Origin: Nautilus pompilius
Lineage: Eukaryota > Mollusca > Cephalopoda > Nautilida > Nautilidae
Direction of reading: 5' to 3'
Assembly (NCBI GenBank): GCA_018389105.1
Contig: JACATO010000598.1
Location: 186,001-250,000 of the forward strand
Length of the DNA stretch: 64,000 bases
The notes under the pieces are model-generated. The model did no database searches and had not been told where the DNA came from. It saw only the letters and a program-made list of their open reading frames with translations. Each line of letters begins with the position of its first letter. Within the stretch, counting starts at the first letter, position 1. This document shows, piece after piece, positions 36,764-48,218 of this stretch. Both the position numbers and the translations under genes were made by a program.

Positions 36764-38153
36764 CATTTTTTTTTTTACATGCTCTAATCAGGACATGGTG
36801 ATTAAGTACCAACAAATGGGTGACAACTAAGGCAGATGACCAAATGCCATATAGGAAAAATGCACATGACAATTGGGCTCAATTTAGTTAAGAGACAAGT
36901 TCAGATAAATCAATTTGTATGTTCCGATACAATTACTAAAACATTATATAAGTTGAGTTCAATGTTATATGATGTTGTACAAAGATAGTGGTTGCTAGCA
37001 TACATAGACAAACACCTACGACCAGCATTTTTTTTTTTCATGAGACCCTGCTCCGGATGAATGAATTAGTTCATAGATCATAAAGTGCAAGTAGCCAATC
37101 ATCTCTGGAGAAGCCTATTGTTGTCAGTGCACCCTTTAGTCATACATCCTATTGGCAAGTCCAACTTTGCACAACCTAACTGTACACAGATGGCCCGGAA
37201 ATCTAGCAACAAATGAAATAAATCATTTGTATGCCCAGCTGCTGTAGTCAATACAAAAATAAAGTTTGCACAACTCTCACACTTAGTACGATGAAGTCAT
37301 CATCATCATCTGAGTCCTGAAAATAATACAAACTACAACATGTCACAACCCAAAACAAACAAAAATAGAGAGAAATAAATGCAAGACCAAGTTGTCATCA
37401 GGAAAAAGATGAAATAATCAAATTAAGTAGAAATAATCCTATAATGTCACTATTTTAAAGTCAAGTTTCAAGAGATTAATGATTAGTGCAAAAGGAAATG
37501 AAAATAAACAAGTGAAAAACTGCATAGTATAATAAACGATAAAAGCGAACAACAAAAAAAAGTAAAATGACAGTCAATATTTACTTTTTTGAAATAAAGT
37601 AGTTTAATATATTATTTATTCTTGATAACTAGAGCAATAATGTCCAACAAGAAAAAAAGTATTAAACTTCCTGGGAAAAGTTAATACCTTTAGCTGTACA
37701 AATATTTTCATGTAATGCTCTCTTATTCAGGAACTAAAATTCATAAATCAAATTTTTTGATGTCCTATGCAAACAAGGTTTGACTATCCAAAAACCAATC
37801 ACAAAATAAATGACTTAAATAATTTTAAAAAAACAGGTTTTATTTTTCTATTTTTCAATTTATGCAAGTCTATTTAAAAGTGATGAATCGCTAATAGTGA
37901 AAAGAAAATTAAAGTAATGAGCACACAGAAACTTCACAAAAACATCATGCTAAATAATGGAAAAGGCAATAAATCTGGTTTAATGTAATATTTTTAAAAA
38001 GTTTGGTATTTTAATTTAAGTTATTTTTCAGACAAAAGTACATTTTTCTTTTGTTCAGTGGCAAAAACAAGTACTGTGTGTTTACAACAACACAAGACAA
38101 ATTAATGATTACTACAGTAAAATCAGTCCATCTTGTTTTTTTTAAACAAACTA
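36764..38153. other. noncoding DNA with one candidate microexon
   Basis: AT-rich, with poly-T runs (for example 36768-36776 and 37028-37039). Apart from the candidate microexon at 37281-37316, nothing recognisable was seen. Confidence 0.45.
37281..37316 (-). CDS. candidate 36-nt acidic microexon
   Basis: The minus strand has an acceptor (ttgtattattttcag), 36 bases with only one open frame (DSDDDDDFIVLS), and a donor AGT|GTGAGA. The length is a multiple of three and the phase is 0. The acidic run derives from a GAT trinucleotide tract, so chance is a serious alternative. No parent gene is identified. Confidence 0.25.
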
Positions 38154-39445
38154 CAGCAAGTCCTTGCTTAAAGTCGGATGTGTTCCTAGAAAACAACTTT
38201 AAACAGAACCTATTTTCCCAATAGACTTAATGATGTAAGTGAAGAATACATTCCTGGAAAATACTTTTAGGTCATTACTTGCAAAACAATAAATAAACAC
38301 TGTATAAATATACGTTAATGGTCACAGAGATGGTATGGAAGAATGTTTATCAAAGCCTATCTGTCTTTTCATCTGATAGTGAAAGTGGAGCCATCTTGCA
38401 TTGTTGCTTAAGTCCTCCTGGGAAAGATTCTTGCAGGGCTCTGATGCGATGTTGTTTCTTGACTGTTCTATGCACTTCTTTGTAGTAGAATGCTCTTTCT
38501 CACCAGTTCAAAGCAAAGAATGCTGCTTTTAGCACTCCTACAAAGTGCAAAACTGTGTTCCATGTTAGGATCATCCTCCAAAATATCCAATCCTGGATCC
38601 ATAAGGTTAAGCACCTAATCGCTTTATGGTCAACAGTTTAAGAGGTAGAGTTTTCACACTAACAGATTCTTCCTCTGCTCATTGTTGCTCCAGCAAAAAA
38701 GGAGGTTGTCGTCTGAGAACGTTTCACCATGGAACTTAAGCAAGTCTGCCATGTCAACCTCATCAACGTCTAGAAATCCAGTTTCATCGGGTAATCCTGC
38801 AATTTCACGCTGGATGCCTAGTACGGATTTCTCAAAGCTTTTAAATTTGTTGACAAACTCAGGCCATAATTTTTTCCAGTTAGCATTCATTGATGCCAAA
38901 GTTACTTCATGCCACAATGCCCCAATATTGTCAATGGCTTTTCCGACGTTATAGGCTTATCTTTGCTGTCATTTTCACTGATAAGCTGGCTGATGGTGCA
39001 ACATAGATAGTATTCTTAAATATAGCAGTGATGCCATGTTTGGTAGCTTGCACACCTCAAGGTGCCTTAATACATCCAATTTCACCTCCAAAGTGATGGT
39101 TTTCCTAGTCTCCTTTGATGCAAAGGCTGTAGGATCACTTGGTCATCTTCCACTCATGATTAAAGGATTTTGTGAAGGCTTAACAGGTAAAAAATTCCAA
39201 AAGAATAGATCCATGCAACAAAGTTGTTACCAAAACAACATGGCATTAGTATTTGACCTGGAGTCAGATTATGTTGCTTAATGACTCAAGGAAGGCATAG
39301 TAATGTGTGTTGCTATCCTGCCCAAAGTACTTCTGGCACAATGTTTGAAACTTTCCTGATGTACTAAAAACAACTTTGTATAAAAACATTGTGACTTAAA
39401 TGGATGTTACATCAGATTGAAAAGACATTAAATAAGGACCTCCTG
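38154..39445 (-). mobile_element. Tigger-like element with internal deletion
   Basis: The left end CAGCAAGTCCTTGCTTAAAG and the reverse-complemented right end CAGGAGGTCCTTATTTAATG match at 16 of 20 positions, and TA flanks both (38152-38153 and 39446-39447). The sub-terminal sequence (GTTCCTAGAAAACAACTTTAA) resembles that of vertebrate Tigger families. At 1.29 kb it is about half the length of an autonomous element, consistent with loss of the central catalytic coding region described in the next entry. Confidence 0.8.
38654..39200 (-). pseudogene. Tigger transposase with catalytic core deleted
   Basis: On the minus strand the N-terminal CENP-B-type helix-turn-helix is recognisable in a shifted frame (about 39140-39000: EVKLDVLRHLE..., then KHGITAIFKNT). 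The sequence then passes directly to the post-catalytic region at 38917, WHEVTLASMNANWKKLWPEF, followed by FKSFEKSVLGIQ and the acidic LDVDEVDMADLLKFHGE near 38750. In complete Tigger proteins roughly 250-300 residues with all three catalytic Asp lie between these parts. They are absent here. The element could only have moved by using transposase from elsewhere. Confidence 0.7.
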
Positions 39446-41317
39446 TATGCAGCTTAAGCATCCTTACTAGATCCATCTCATTGTCAGTCTGACTCAGAAT
39501 CTTATATCTGTCATTTATTCTCATAAAATTAACATAAGTTTACCTAGAACTTGGAAATTAAAAATGAAAAGCAGTTTCTTTTCTTTAACAGGCATACTTC
39601 ATAAGCACGTGTTGGATGTTCACAGATGAATCAATGAACATGTACAGTACACACACAGGTTTTCTAGATAGTTCCAGTATATCACAAGAATTTACTAAAA
39701 AATAAATGTATAAAAATTACAAAATAAAGTATCTATAAATACAGTAAAAATAAAACATTGAAATTGGAGAAGAAATAAGGCAGGAGACATTATTTGAACT
39801 TTGAAACAATTTTCTCATGTATATAGAAAATGAAAAGTTGGTCATTCCTGAATAAATCCTTAGTTTAATTGATTTTTTTGAACAAACTTATTATAGTATC
39901 ACTTCTTAAGAAAATAGTCTCTTTTGCTAAGGTAATAAATAAGTAATATAGTACAAAATGATTTACAAAAAAATATTTGATCTTTAATAATAATAGAATT
40001 GACAATATTCATCACTACTACAGCATAATTCAGCTTTAAAAACAATTTTTTTCTAACAAAATATATCCAACTTTCATTTGTTATTAGGCTACTGACCTGC
40101 TACAGTGAAGGGCTAGAGTTCACTTCCTTGTGGAAATGAACTGTTTTAGCAAATTTCCATAGAAAAGGGTTCTTTTTTGTTTGTTACTCTTCTTCACCAG
40201 GTGGGCTAGACTGCCTGGGTTTCCTTCTACATTTAGAGACAGTTCTAATAGAATTGCCATTATACTCCATCACCAGAGTTCTATACTTGGATTACAACTG
40301 TCATTTTGTTACATGGTTTCAAAATAAATTCCAGATAAGTTTATGATTTAAAAAAAATTTTTTAGTATATAGTAGGTTGGGAAACAGAATTGTTTACCTC
40401 CTCTCTGATTTGTCTTTTCAACTGTTTTTCATTAATGAAGCTCTACATGTATTTTATACTGAATTTAACTTTAAAAAAATATACTGCCCTACTTTATAGC
40501 AATGAAATTTTAATATGCTACGGTACATAATGGTTGCAGATCTCATTCCTTTTCATCAACAAGTTCCATAATTCATATCCACTGGGTCTTTACTGGACAA
40601 AAGGCACTTAAAAAAATAAAACAAGTCAAAAATAAAAAAAAAAAATATTGCATCCAACAGAAAAATGGTTCTCAAACAAGAATTAAACTTTTCCATAGAC
40701 AATTTCCCAAGTCCTTTGCCGAAGTGGTAAACTATAATTATTCTCCCCCCGACTACTGTAAATAGTATGGAGCGTGTGGACATTCATTATGGTCTCAAAG
40801 GTAGTCAAATTAAACCCAACTGCAGTGTATGACCTTTATCTAGTGGGGGTTTACTTATCACACACTCATGAGGCATTTTTGACAAGCAAGGACAAAGTTT
40901 TTTGGCTGCAGAAATCAGATAAGTTCATCTTCTACACAGAGACGTGATATTCATAGTAAATAGTGACATAAACAATGATCACCACGCAACACTATTCACT
41001 GGGGAAAAAGGAAGCTAGAATATTCCTTATCAAATTTACCTGGCTTAGAAAATCAAGTCATAAACAAATTGGAAACATTTTAAGAAAGCTGCACTAACTT
41101 CCAGAATTCTACCTTGATCATACAAAGAACAAAAACTAACGCTGATAGTGTTTACAAATTTGTTGTGTGCTCAACTAGAGGTAGCAGGGTGCAGGAATTG
41201 AGAAGAAAAATGAAAACTAAATGACTGTGGGATTAACAACTTTCTATATTCAAGAACCATAAATTCTTAAAGTATAGCCTTTGCCAGTTAATTACTAAAT
41301 AGGTTACATTTTCAGTA
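39446..41317. other. noncoding DNA, nothing recognised
   Basis: AT-rich, with no supported exon, RNA gene or element end. Confidence 0.45.
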
Positions 41318-42119
41318 CAGGTGTGTGATCCTGATTCTGGCATCTCACTCCACAATGCTCCCAAAACCGGCTACAGGCAAGAAGTTGAAATGTGTGCCAG
41401 TAGTTATTGGAGCTGCCCACTGTTTGGGTGATGCCACCACTTTCTATGTCAGTTTGAGACAGAATCCTGTGTAAAAAAAAAAAAGTGTCTCTGCATGATT
41501 TTAGTTAATTTATATTGCATGTTTAGCCCCAGTTATCTCTAAACAATGTCTAAAAGGCCTGCAGGAATATGAGATATGGTAATGAACGATACTAAAAACA
41601 ATGATAGTGATGATAATGATTACGATGACAGTACTGGGGTAGATGAAAGAATTTCTATTGACAAGTTAAGCATCATATTAGAGCACGTGTGCACGAAATT
41701 CAATTGTTCCTGAAAGAAAGACCAAAACATTTAAAATAACTCAAGCATAAAGATGTTTTAATAAAAATTGCTTCTAAGCCTACCTCTGCAACCTTTATGA
41801 CAAAGTCTGATGTCTCAACCTTCAACTATTGGAGTCTTTGTCTCTGCACTAGTACATACTTCATCTTCCACCCAGACCCTTATATTTCACCTATATCTTC
41901 ATTTGGTGATAAGTTAGTAAGAATAAACCCAATAGCAAGCCTTTTTTTTGAAGTGGAACAATAGAAGAGTGATAGGTGAGTTAATAAAAAAAGCATTTTC
42001 TTTTTTTTTTCCATGTATGTGTTATAGGTACATTCTAGGGCAGGCACCCCAAAATCCAGAAAACCCCCAAATCTGGCTACCTTCAGATTCAAAGCAAACC
42101 AGATCCGGGATCCCACATG
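41318..42119. mobile_element. pogo/Tigger element B, deletion derivative of the element A family
   Basis: The left end CAGGTGTGTGATCCTGATTC and the reverse-complemented right end CATGTGGGATCCCGGATCTG are flanked by perfect TA duplications (41316-41317 and 42120-42121). Both arms align with element A: the left arm to about GGCCTGCA (41556-41563; 32424-32431 in A), then directly GATATGGTAATGAACGATAC, found in A from 33702. About 1.27 kb containing the transposase core has been lost. The site where A carries its nested MITE is empty here. Confidence 0.85.
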
Positions 42120-42433
42120 TATTTACTTTTGTGCTCAAGAGTTTTTAAATGAAACTTCACCTTTTCACTTCAATTTTTTTGTTTTTGCAAAACTAACATT
42201 AAAAAACATGAGAAAAAGGCAGTTAGAAAATGCGTTATTTATAAAAATTAAAATTACAACTTTGAGGTCTCTTAGGCATTTTTTGGCTATAAATTAAACA
42301 CTAGATTTATAACAGCCAATCTTTACAATAAAGCAAAAATGTATAAGTAATCATGAGTCATGTCAAAACATTTGGAACAAGCAAGCTAATAAAATTATAA
42401 AAAAAAAAACTATCTTGTTGTAGCAATGCTATA
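42120..42433. other. noncoding spacer between elements
   Basis: AT-rich spacer between two pogo-type elements, with no feature seen. Confidence 0.45.
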
Positions 42434-42872
42434 CAGTAAACAATCTGTTATCCAACCACTTGATAATTAACTTGTCCAGTTATGACTTTTCCAAGGTTCA
42501 TTTTCAGCTATTTAACATTTGCAGTTCATTAGTCAGTAGAGAAGCTATATCCATTGTCTTCGCATGCTCAGATTGCTTCTTGTCAGATGACTAGCATCCT
42601 TTCAACAAGCAAGAAGTGTATTAGTTGTATTCTCCATTGCAAGTGGTAATAAATGTAACCCTTGCAATATGTTGCCTAATAACACTAATAGTAGTTTTGC
42701 TACTGCTATGGCAATCAATCCAAAAGAAAGCACATAGTGCACACTACTGAGCAAAGCTAATGAAACAACAAGAAATTAGTGAATAAGCAACAGCACTTCT
42801 TTAAAACAGTCCATCCAGGTATCTGACCATCTCCAGGTCCTATTAGAGTTTAACAGCAGATTGTTATCTCTG
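42434..42872. mobile_element. probable Tigger-type MITE, degraded right end
   Basis: The left end TA|CAGTAAACAATCTGTTATCC, followed by CCACTTGATAATTAACTTG, has the CAGT...TTATCC...TTGAT-AA-TTAACT style of Tigger termini. A possible right end near 42845-42872 (reverse complement CAGAGATAACAATCTGCTGT) shares the AACAATCTG core but not the outer bases, and no TA follows. The left end is well supported; the right boundary is uncertain. Confidence 0.4.
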
Positions 42873-43383
42873 GTTAAGGAATTTTCCCATTAAAAAAAAA
42901 AAATTAATGTGATCAATGTTTAAAATAATTAGGATTGACATAAGCAGTATTTGAGAATGAATCTTTTAAAAATGAGATTTAAGCAGCCATAAAATTAGAT
43001 GTTCCATGTTAAAGATGGCAGCGCTTGCCACGAGGGATGATTCTTGAGACAGGGATGATAATTTAAACATAACTTCAAGATGCCATATAAATAGAATGAA
43101 TGCTGTTTTGTGACAGCGAAACTGTATAAACTTTTTATTCATTTGATCTCTCACCATATCATGACTGGTGGCATTATTCCCTGAAAAGACCACAAATACC
43201 ACTGTTGGTCACTGACCAACGACTATTTTAAGCTCTGAGAGTATGGTAGTAGTAGTAGTAGACAGATGCAGCCAATAAAATTTATTTAATAATGTTACCA
43301 GCAAATTGGAAGAGGTAGAGACTGGTTCAGTTCACAAAAGACCTGTCAAGAAGCCCCAAAGCAGTATGTCAGTCAGTCACTTA

Positions 43384-45385
43384 CCGTAAATTGTGGCATG
43401 TAAGTCAACTTCTTAAGCCCGAAAAAAAAATCTTTCCAAAACTAGGGGTAGACTTATAAGGTGAGTATAAAATGTGAACCTTTACCACAGAGTGGTAAAC
43501 AAGTGGAACAGAATTTCTAACAATCATTGTGCACCACTAACCGTAACACCAGCAGGCCGCCACAAATATTTCCAACTAAAACTAGTTTGGTGAACTTATT
43601 TAACACAGAAATGAATATAATAATAAAAATTCAGTATACCAAAGTTATATTTTATTGACAATGAAAGCATGTATGATCACATTTTAAAATCCTTCAAAGT
43701 CCTGCTGTAAATGCTGTTCATCATCTGACAAAAAGGTCTGCATATGGGTCCGAATCACTGGAAGTTCTGACTTTTTCTTCTGTATTTTAGTTGTCATCTT
43801 CCTCATCACTATTTTTCCACAACAATTCGTCTTCTTCCCCATCCACTGCATTTGAAATCCCACCTTTTTATTGATTTTAAGACAGTTTCTACACAAACAG
43901 CTTCCCAAGACTTTACCACAAAATCACACAACACATCTAGTGGTGGAGCACGCATATTACCACCCATTGTGAATGACTTTTCTCCATCAATCATCCATTT
44001 ATTCCACTCCCAACAAACATGGTCCTTAAATGGCTTATTTAGGCTTACATCGAGAGGTTAACCCCCACTGGTATTACTGCAGTTACAGTATTGTTTCGTT
44101 GTAGATGCTTCTTGATATTATCTGTTAAGTGGGATCTGAACATGTCCAAAATCAACAAGCTTCTTTCCTTGCATAATCCACCAGCCCGCCTACTCCACAC
44201 ATTGTCAATCCATAAATGTATACACCTTCATCCACCCACTCGTTCTCCTGAACAAAAACAACTGGAGGAAACTTGATATTTGGCATTGTTTTTCGTTTAA
44301 ATATAACCATTGGTTTTAATTTAGTTCCGTCTGCGAGGCAGCTTAATACAACAGTTAACTTATTCTTTTTATGACCTGTACTTTATCAGTATGGAGTTTT
44401 TACCTTTGGAGTCAAGTTTTATTGCTATCGATATTACCAATCTGACACTGTGGGTAGTTGTGTTGATTCCTCAGTCCAATGACATATCTATGGAAATTTG
44501 TAATTTTGTCTTAGAGGTCTTCAGGGAGATTCTGTGCAATTTTAGTTTTCTGTTGCAACACCAAATCTTTCCTCTTTATAAAGTGAGTACACCAGTTCAC
44601 AGTTACTTTAAAATCTTTGCTTTCATCTGGATGTGTTTTTGCCCACTTAAATGCTTGAGTACGTATGCTAGTTCGGGTAACTGTATAGCCATTTAGAGGG
44701 TTGGATCCATGAAAACTGTCAAAGTAATTTTCCAGTTCAGGCCAGTGACAGATGCCGGTTCTTACAGCACATTTCTTCTTAGGCATCTTCTTCAGGGAGG
44801 CTTCACTTTTCTTCCAATCAAGCACCAGCTTTTCATTTACTTCATACTTCCTCACTGCATCACAGTTGTTTGAAGAGTTTGCAAACGCAACAACTTTCAG
44901 CTTGAAACTAGCGTTATATTTCATCCTTTTTGTTGGTGGAGCCATTGGAGATAAAATATTTTCAGCTACAGTATTTAAAAACTGAATACTGAGTGTTGAA
45001 CAACTTCAACTGGACAAGACGACACACTGGGCTCTAACTCCACCTACAGTGTTGTCAGGTTCATGTGTGGATAATGATGTAACGGACCCATAGTTTCGCA
45101 GTTGGCCGCACCACTGGCTGTTTGTTTACATCACTGATGCAAATGGCGGAGTGTAAGCAAAGGCGTACTAGTGTTCTACTATCATATACTGTATGTAGCG
45201 GTATTATCATGGTACCATGCTGTGTAAACTATTAATATTTTATTAGAGGTGTTGATTTTGGCTTGAATTTCAGTTCTAGCCTATCGTATGTTTGGGTGGC
45301 AAGTATAGGCCTAAACCAGAATTTTGAGCTAAAAATCTTGAGGTCAACTTATATGCCAGATTGACTTATAGACCACAATTTACGG
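43384..45385 (-). mobile_element. pogo element, 2.0 kb, complete termini
   Basis: The terminal 13 bases CCGTAAATTGTGG are perfect inverted repeats. They are flanked by TA on both sides (43382-43383 and 45386-45387). Sub-terminal TATAAGTC-type motifs recur inside both ends (about 43453 and 45343-45372). It encloses one transposase gene on the minus strand, spanning most of the element. Length and layout are those of an autonomous pogo element, although its gene is now broken. Confidence 0.88.
43684..44945 (-). pseudogene. pogo-family transposase, broken
   Basis: The ATG at 44945 opens an intact 144-codon N-terminal part: a basic start (MAPPTKRMKYNASFKLKVVA) with a helix-turn-helix (VRKYEVNEKLVLDWKK), then the CENP-B-like DNA-binding domain (RTQAFKWAKTHPDESKDFKV). 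After a stop at 44511-44513, DDE-domain pieces appear in shifting frames. These include NKLTVVLSCLADGTKLKPMV (about 44370-44310), KFPPVVFVQENEWVDEG, a LILDMFRSHLTDNIKKHLQR block with the second catalytic Asp (about 44165-44105), and the region before NKPFKDHVCWEWNKWM (about 44040-43990), where the third catalytic motif (family PLDV) is garbled. The C-terminal part ends with an acidic tail and QDFEGF-stop at 43684. The gene is dead but complete in extent. Confidence 0.78.
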
Positions 45386-45387
45386 TA

Positions 45388-48188
45388 ATCATTTTCAATA
45401 CATTCCATCCAGAACAAATAGTGGCAGGTCCATGAAATCCATACCTCTGATCAGACGATGAAATAAGTTACATTCTACTAATCTGCACACTAGTTATCCA
45501 GTAGTTCACAACCTTAACTCCAGCTCACTGTATGCAAGGTGTGTGTGGGTTAAGACTCACTTGATCTGGACTTCAACTGACTAGAACCAGGTTCTTTTCT
45601 CTGATTAGAATAAATTCAAACTTTGCATTGCTGACTGTTTGTTCTTTAAGTGAGTGGTGGAAACAAAAACAACAATGTTGAATGTAATGTTAAAGACCAC
45701 TTTGGCAATGGTGGTGGTATTTTCTTAGATGCTATATCACCTATCACAAAAGTCAATTGATTCTCTTTGATAAAACTGTTAATTAGGTCTATATGAAAAT
45801 TTCTCTACTATATTTCAGTACAAATATTTATTATTTAAAAACATGTTACTAAAATATTAAGATGACAATTGTGATAATATAAATACTTCATTTGAAAATG
45901 GAGAAACATGGACTGAATGTTTTCATTTTCCATGCCTTGCCTGAATTAAGAAACCAGTTTATTTTAAGTGATCACTGACAAGGAGCACTTAAAAGTTTGC
46001 TTATTTCCAAATGCTGAAAGTGAGATTTAACTACCAAAATGTAGCTTTAAAATTTTTTTACCATTTTAAAAAACAAAAACAGGGCTCTATTTAAAAATGT
46101 TGGATGTCCTGCAAATCAAATTATAAATGCACTGTACTGAATATTCATACTTCCATCTGCTGCAAATGCATTTTCATTCTTGCATGAAGACACCATGTAC
46201 ATTTAACACAAATATGATTGGTGAATTTTTTTTTCCAGCCATAGAAACAATCGTAACTGGTCATCATGGAATATTTGTACTTTTGGAGTGTTCTTACTGC
46301 TGATCAAATGCAAAGTCACATTTTCTTTATGGCTTACCTTGTCTAATCAAGGACAAGCCGCTGCATTTGTCAAAGTTCCATCAGCTGATTGCTTACATCC
46401 TCCAAAAAGAATATCAAGTTTATGCTAAGACATTGTTGTATATTAATGAAGGATTTGGAAAAAGATTGCACATCTTTATACCAACTTTCGTTTGAGCTTT
46501 AATGACAGAAACAACAAATAACATTTTCCAATCTGATTCGCATACTTCCATATGTAGCTGTTAAAATATGTAAAAAATATATAAACAAGATACGATACTA
46601 AAACAAAAGATAAATAAATTGATCTCAACAACAATCGAATGCATTTTTAAAATTGTTTCTATAGCAAAGATAATATTTACTGAGTGTTTGGTAAGATTAA
46701 AATTAAAGCCCAGCAAGTGGATGTCAAATAGTTTTTAGACACTACAACACATAAAAGTTAAGAGTCCGTGACACTCAACAATGCACACTAATGCGTCCAA
46801 ATCTAATTTACTGCGTCTTTGGACCTAAAAATTGAGTCCTTGAGATCCCTGGTATAGATATAAAATGTTTGTTGTTAAGAATTAAATCAAGAACTTGCCA
46901 AACAAGTACAGGAGAGAAATAAGTTGTTTATTAAAGCAAGCATCACTGGAGAAAGAGTAAAAATAAAGTTGTCAATTTAACTATAACTGATCACACATAC
47001 CATGTGCAACCAACCCTACCAGAGAGATAGTAGGAAGAGAAGAAAACAAGACAAACATCAAAACACACAACCCTGACAAAAGTACAATTAGTGATCAAGT
47101 TTCATAATTAAATCCAAAATGCCGTAAAAATTAAGATTACTCAGGTTGCATCATTTATAGTGAAGAGCTGGAACAAATCAGATTTGTATTAATAAAAAAG
47201 GAAAGCAACTGACAGTTAGAATTCTAAATGAATACTTAAAAATTTATCTAGTTCAAAGTGAGTTGATCCCACTACCTAAGTTAGTTACTGACTTTTTTTA
47301 AATATAATATAAAGTTTATTCTACTAAGGTTTTTATTTAGATAATTGTAACACTTAACTAATAAAATGTTTGAGCTAAACAAAAAGGCTAGGGTTACAAA
47401 TGAGTGAGAGAGACTGCAATTCCATGCAACAAACTGGTTTTATAAAGTTGGGTAGAATCTTGCTAATTAGGCTTTTTACTTAAATAAAATCTCATGCAGA
47501 TGAATGTATTTACTTGTGGATTGTCACTAAGAGAAACATTTATTTCATTTAGTTACCAATGAAGAGTATCAGACATCAATTACCTAGATTGTTTTTAGGC
47601 CTGTGTGTCAGTCATTAAAAATGCTGAAATTTAGTTAGAAAACATGATCAAAAGATTGATAAAATAAGAGAAAAGCTTGCAGCTAGTGTGATACATTATA
47701 AAAATGATAAATACTATAATTTCAGTTTAAATTTCTCCCTTTGCTCTTGGAAAATTTTAATCCCACCTAAATAAGGAAAGTTGTCATGTATGAATTAAAA
47801 AGTATGTTAATGTTTGCCTACTTTGGCAAAGTCTCCTTTTCCAAAGGCAAGATGCAATACTTTTCAGTTTTCTGAATAAATGCATTCCTTCAACTGAGAA
47901 CTGAAAAATACAACAATTCATTCATATCAGTATCATCAATAATCTACTAAAACATTAATGACAACCAACTAATCCATAAAGGCAAAATGTAAGTGGTTAA
48001 TCGTGAAGCATGCAGCGGTGTGATAAACAGCAATGCAAATCTAGTGTTATTCTTTGTAAAAGTAAAATGTTAAAATAGTTAGTTAAAATTTTTTCAAAAT
48101 CATTAAACAAACCAAACCAAACCAAAAGCAATTTATTACAATTATTTCTCTAGTTAAAGTATTATTTTTTAATGCACAAGTTACTTAC
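45388..48188. other. noncoding DNA, nothing recognised
   Basis: AT-rich. One splice-bounded segment on the minus strand (46338-46424) has stops in all frames, so it is not called as coding. No TIR pairs were seen. Confidence 0.4.
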
Positions 48189-48218
48189 ATAACATGTTTT
48201 AGGCATGCGCAAAACATA
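48189..48218 (-). CDS. candidate 30-nt microexon
   Basis: The minus strand has a strong acceptor (gttgttgctttttcag), 30 bases, and a near-consensus donor (TAT|GTAAGTAAC). In phase 0 it encodes YVLRMPKTCY; a second frame is also open. The exon contains TGCGCATGC on the same 30 bases. The splice signals are the best of the three candidate microexons, but no family match is recognised. Confidence 0.3.

Noticed and set aside
46338..46424. Splice-bounded 87-base segment on the minus strand with the readable HKLDILFGGCKQSADGTLTN
   Set aside because: Acceptor and donor look good, but every frame has a stop inside the segment, so it is not an internal coding exon and no family is recognised.
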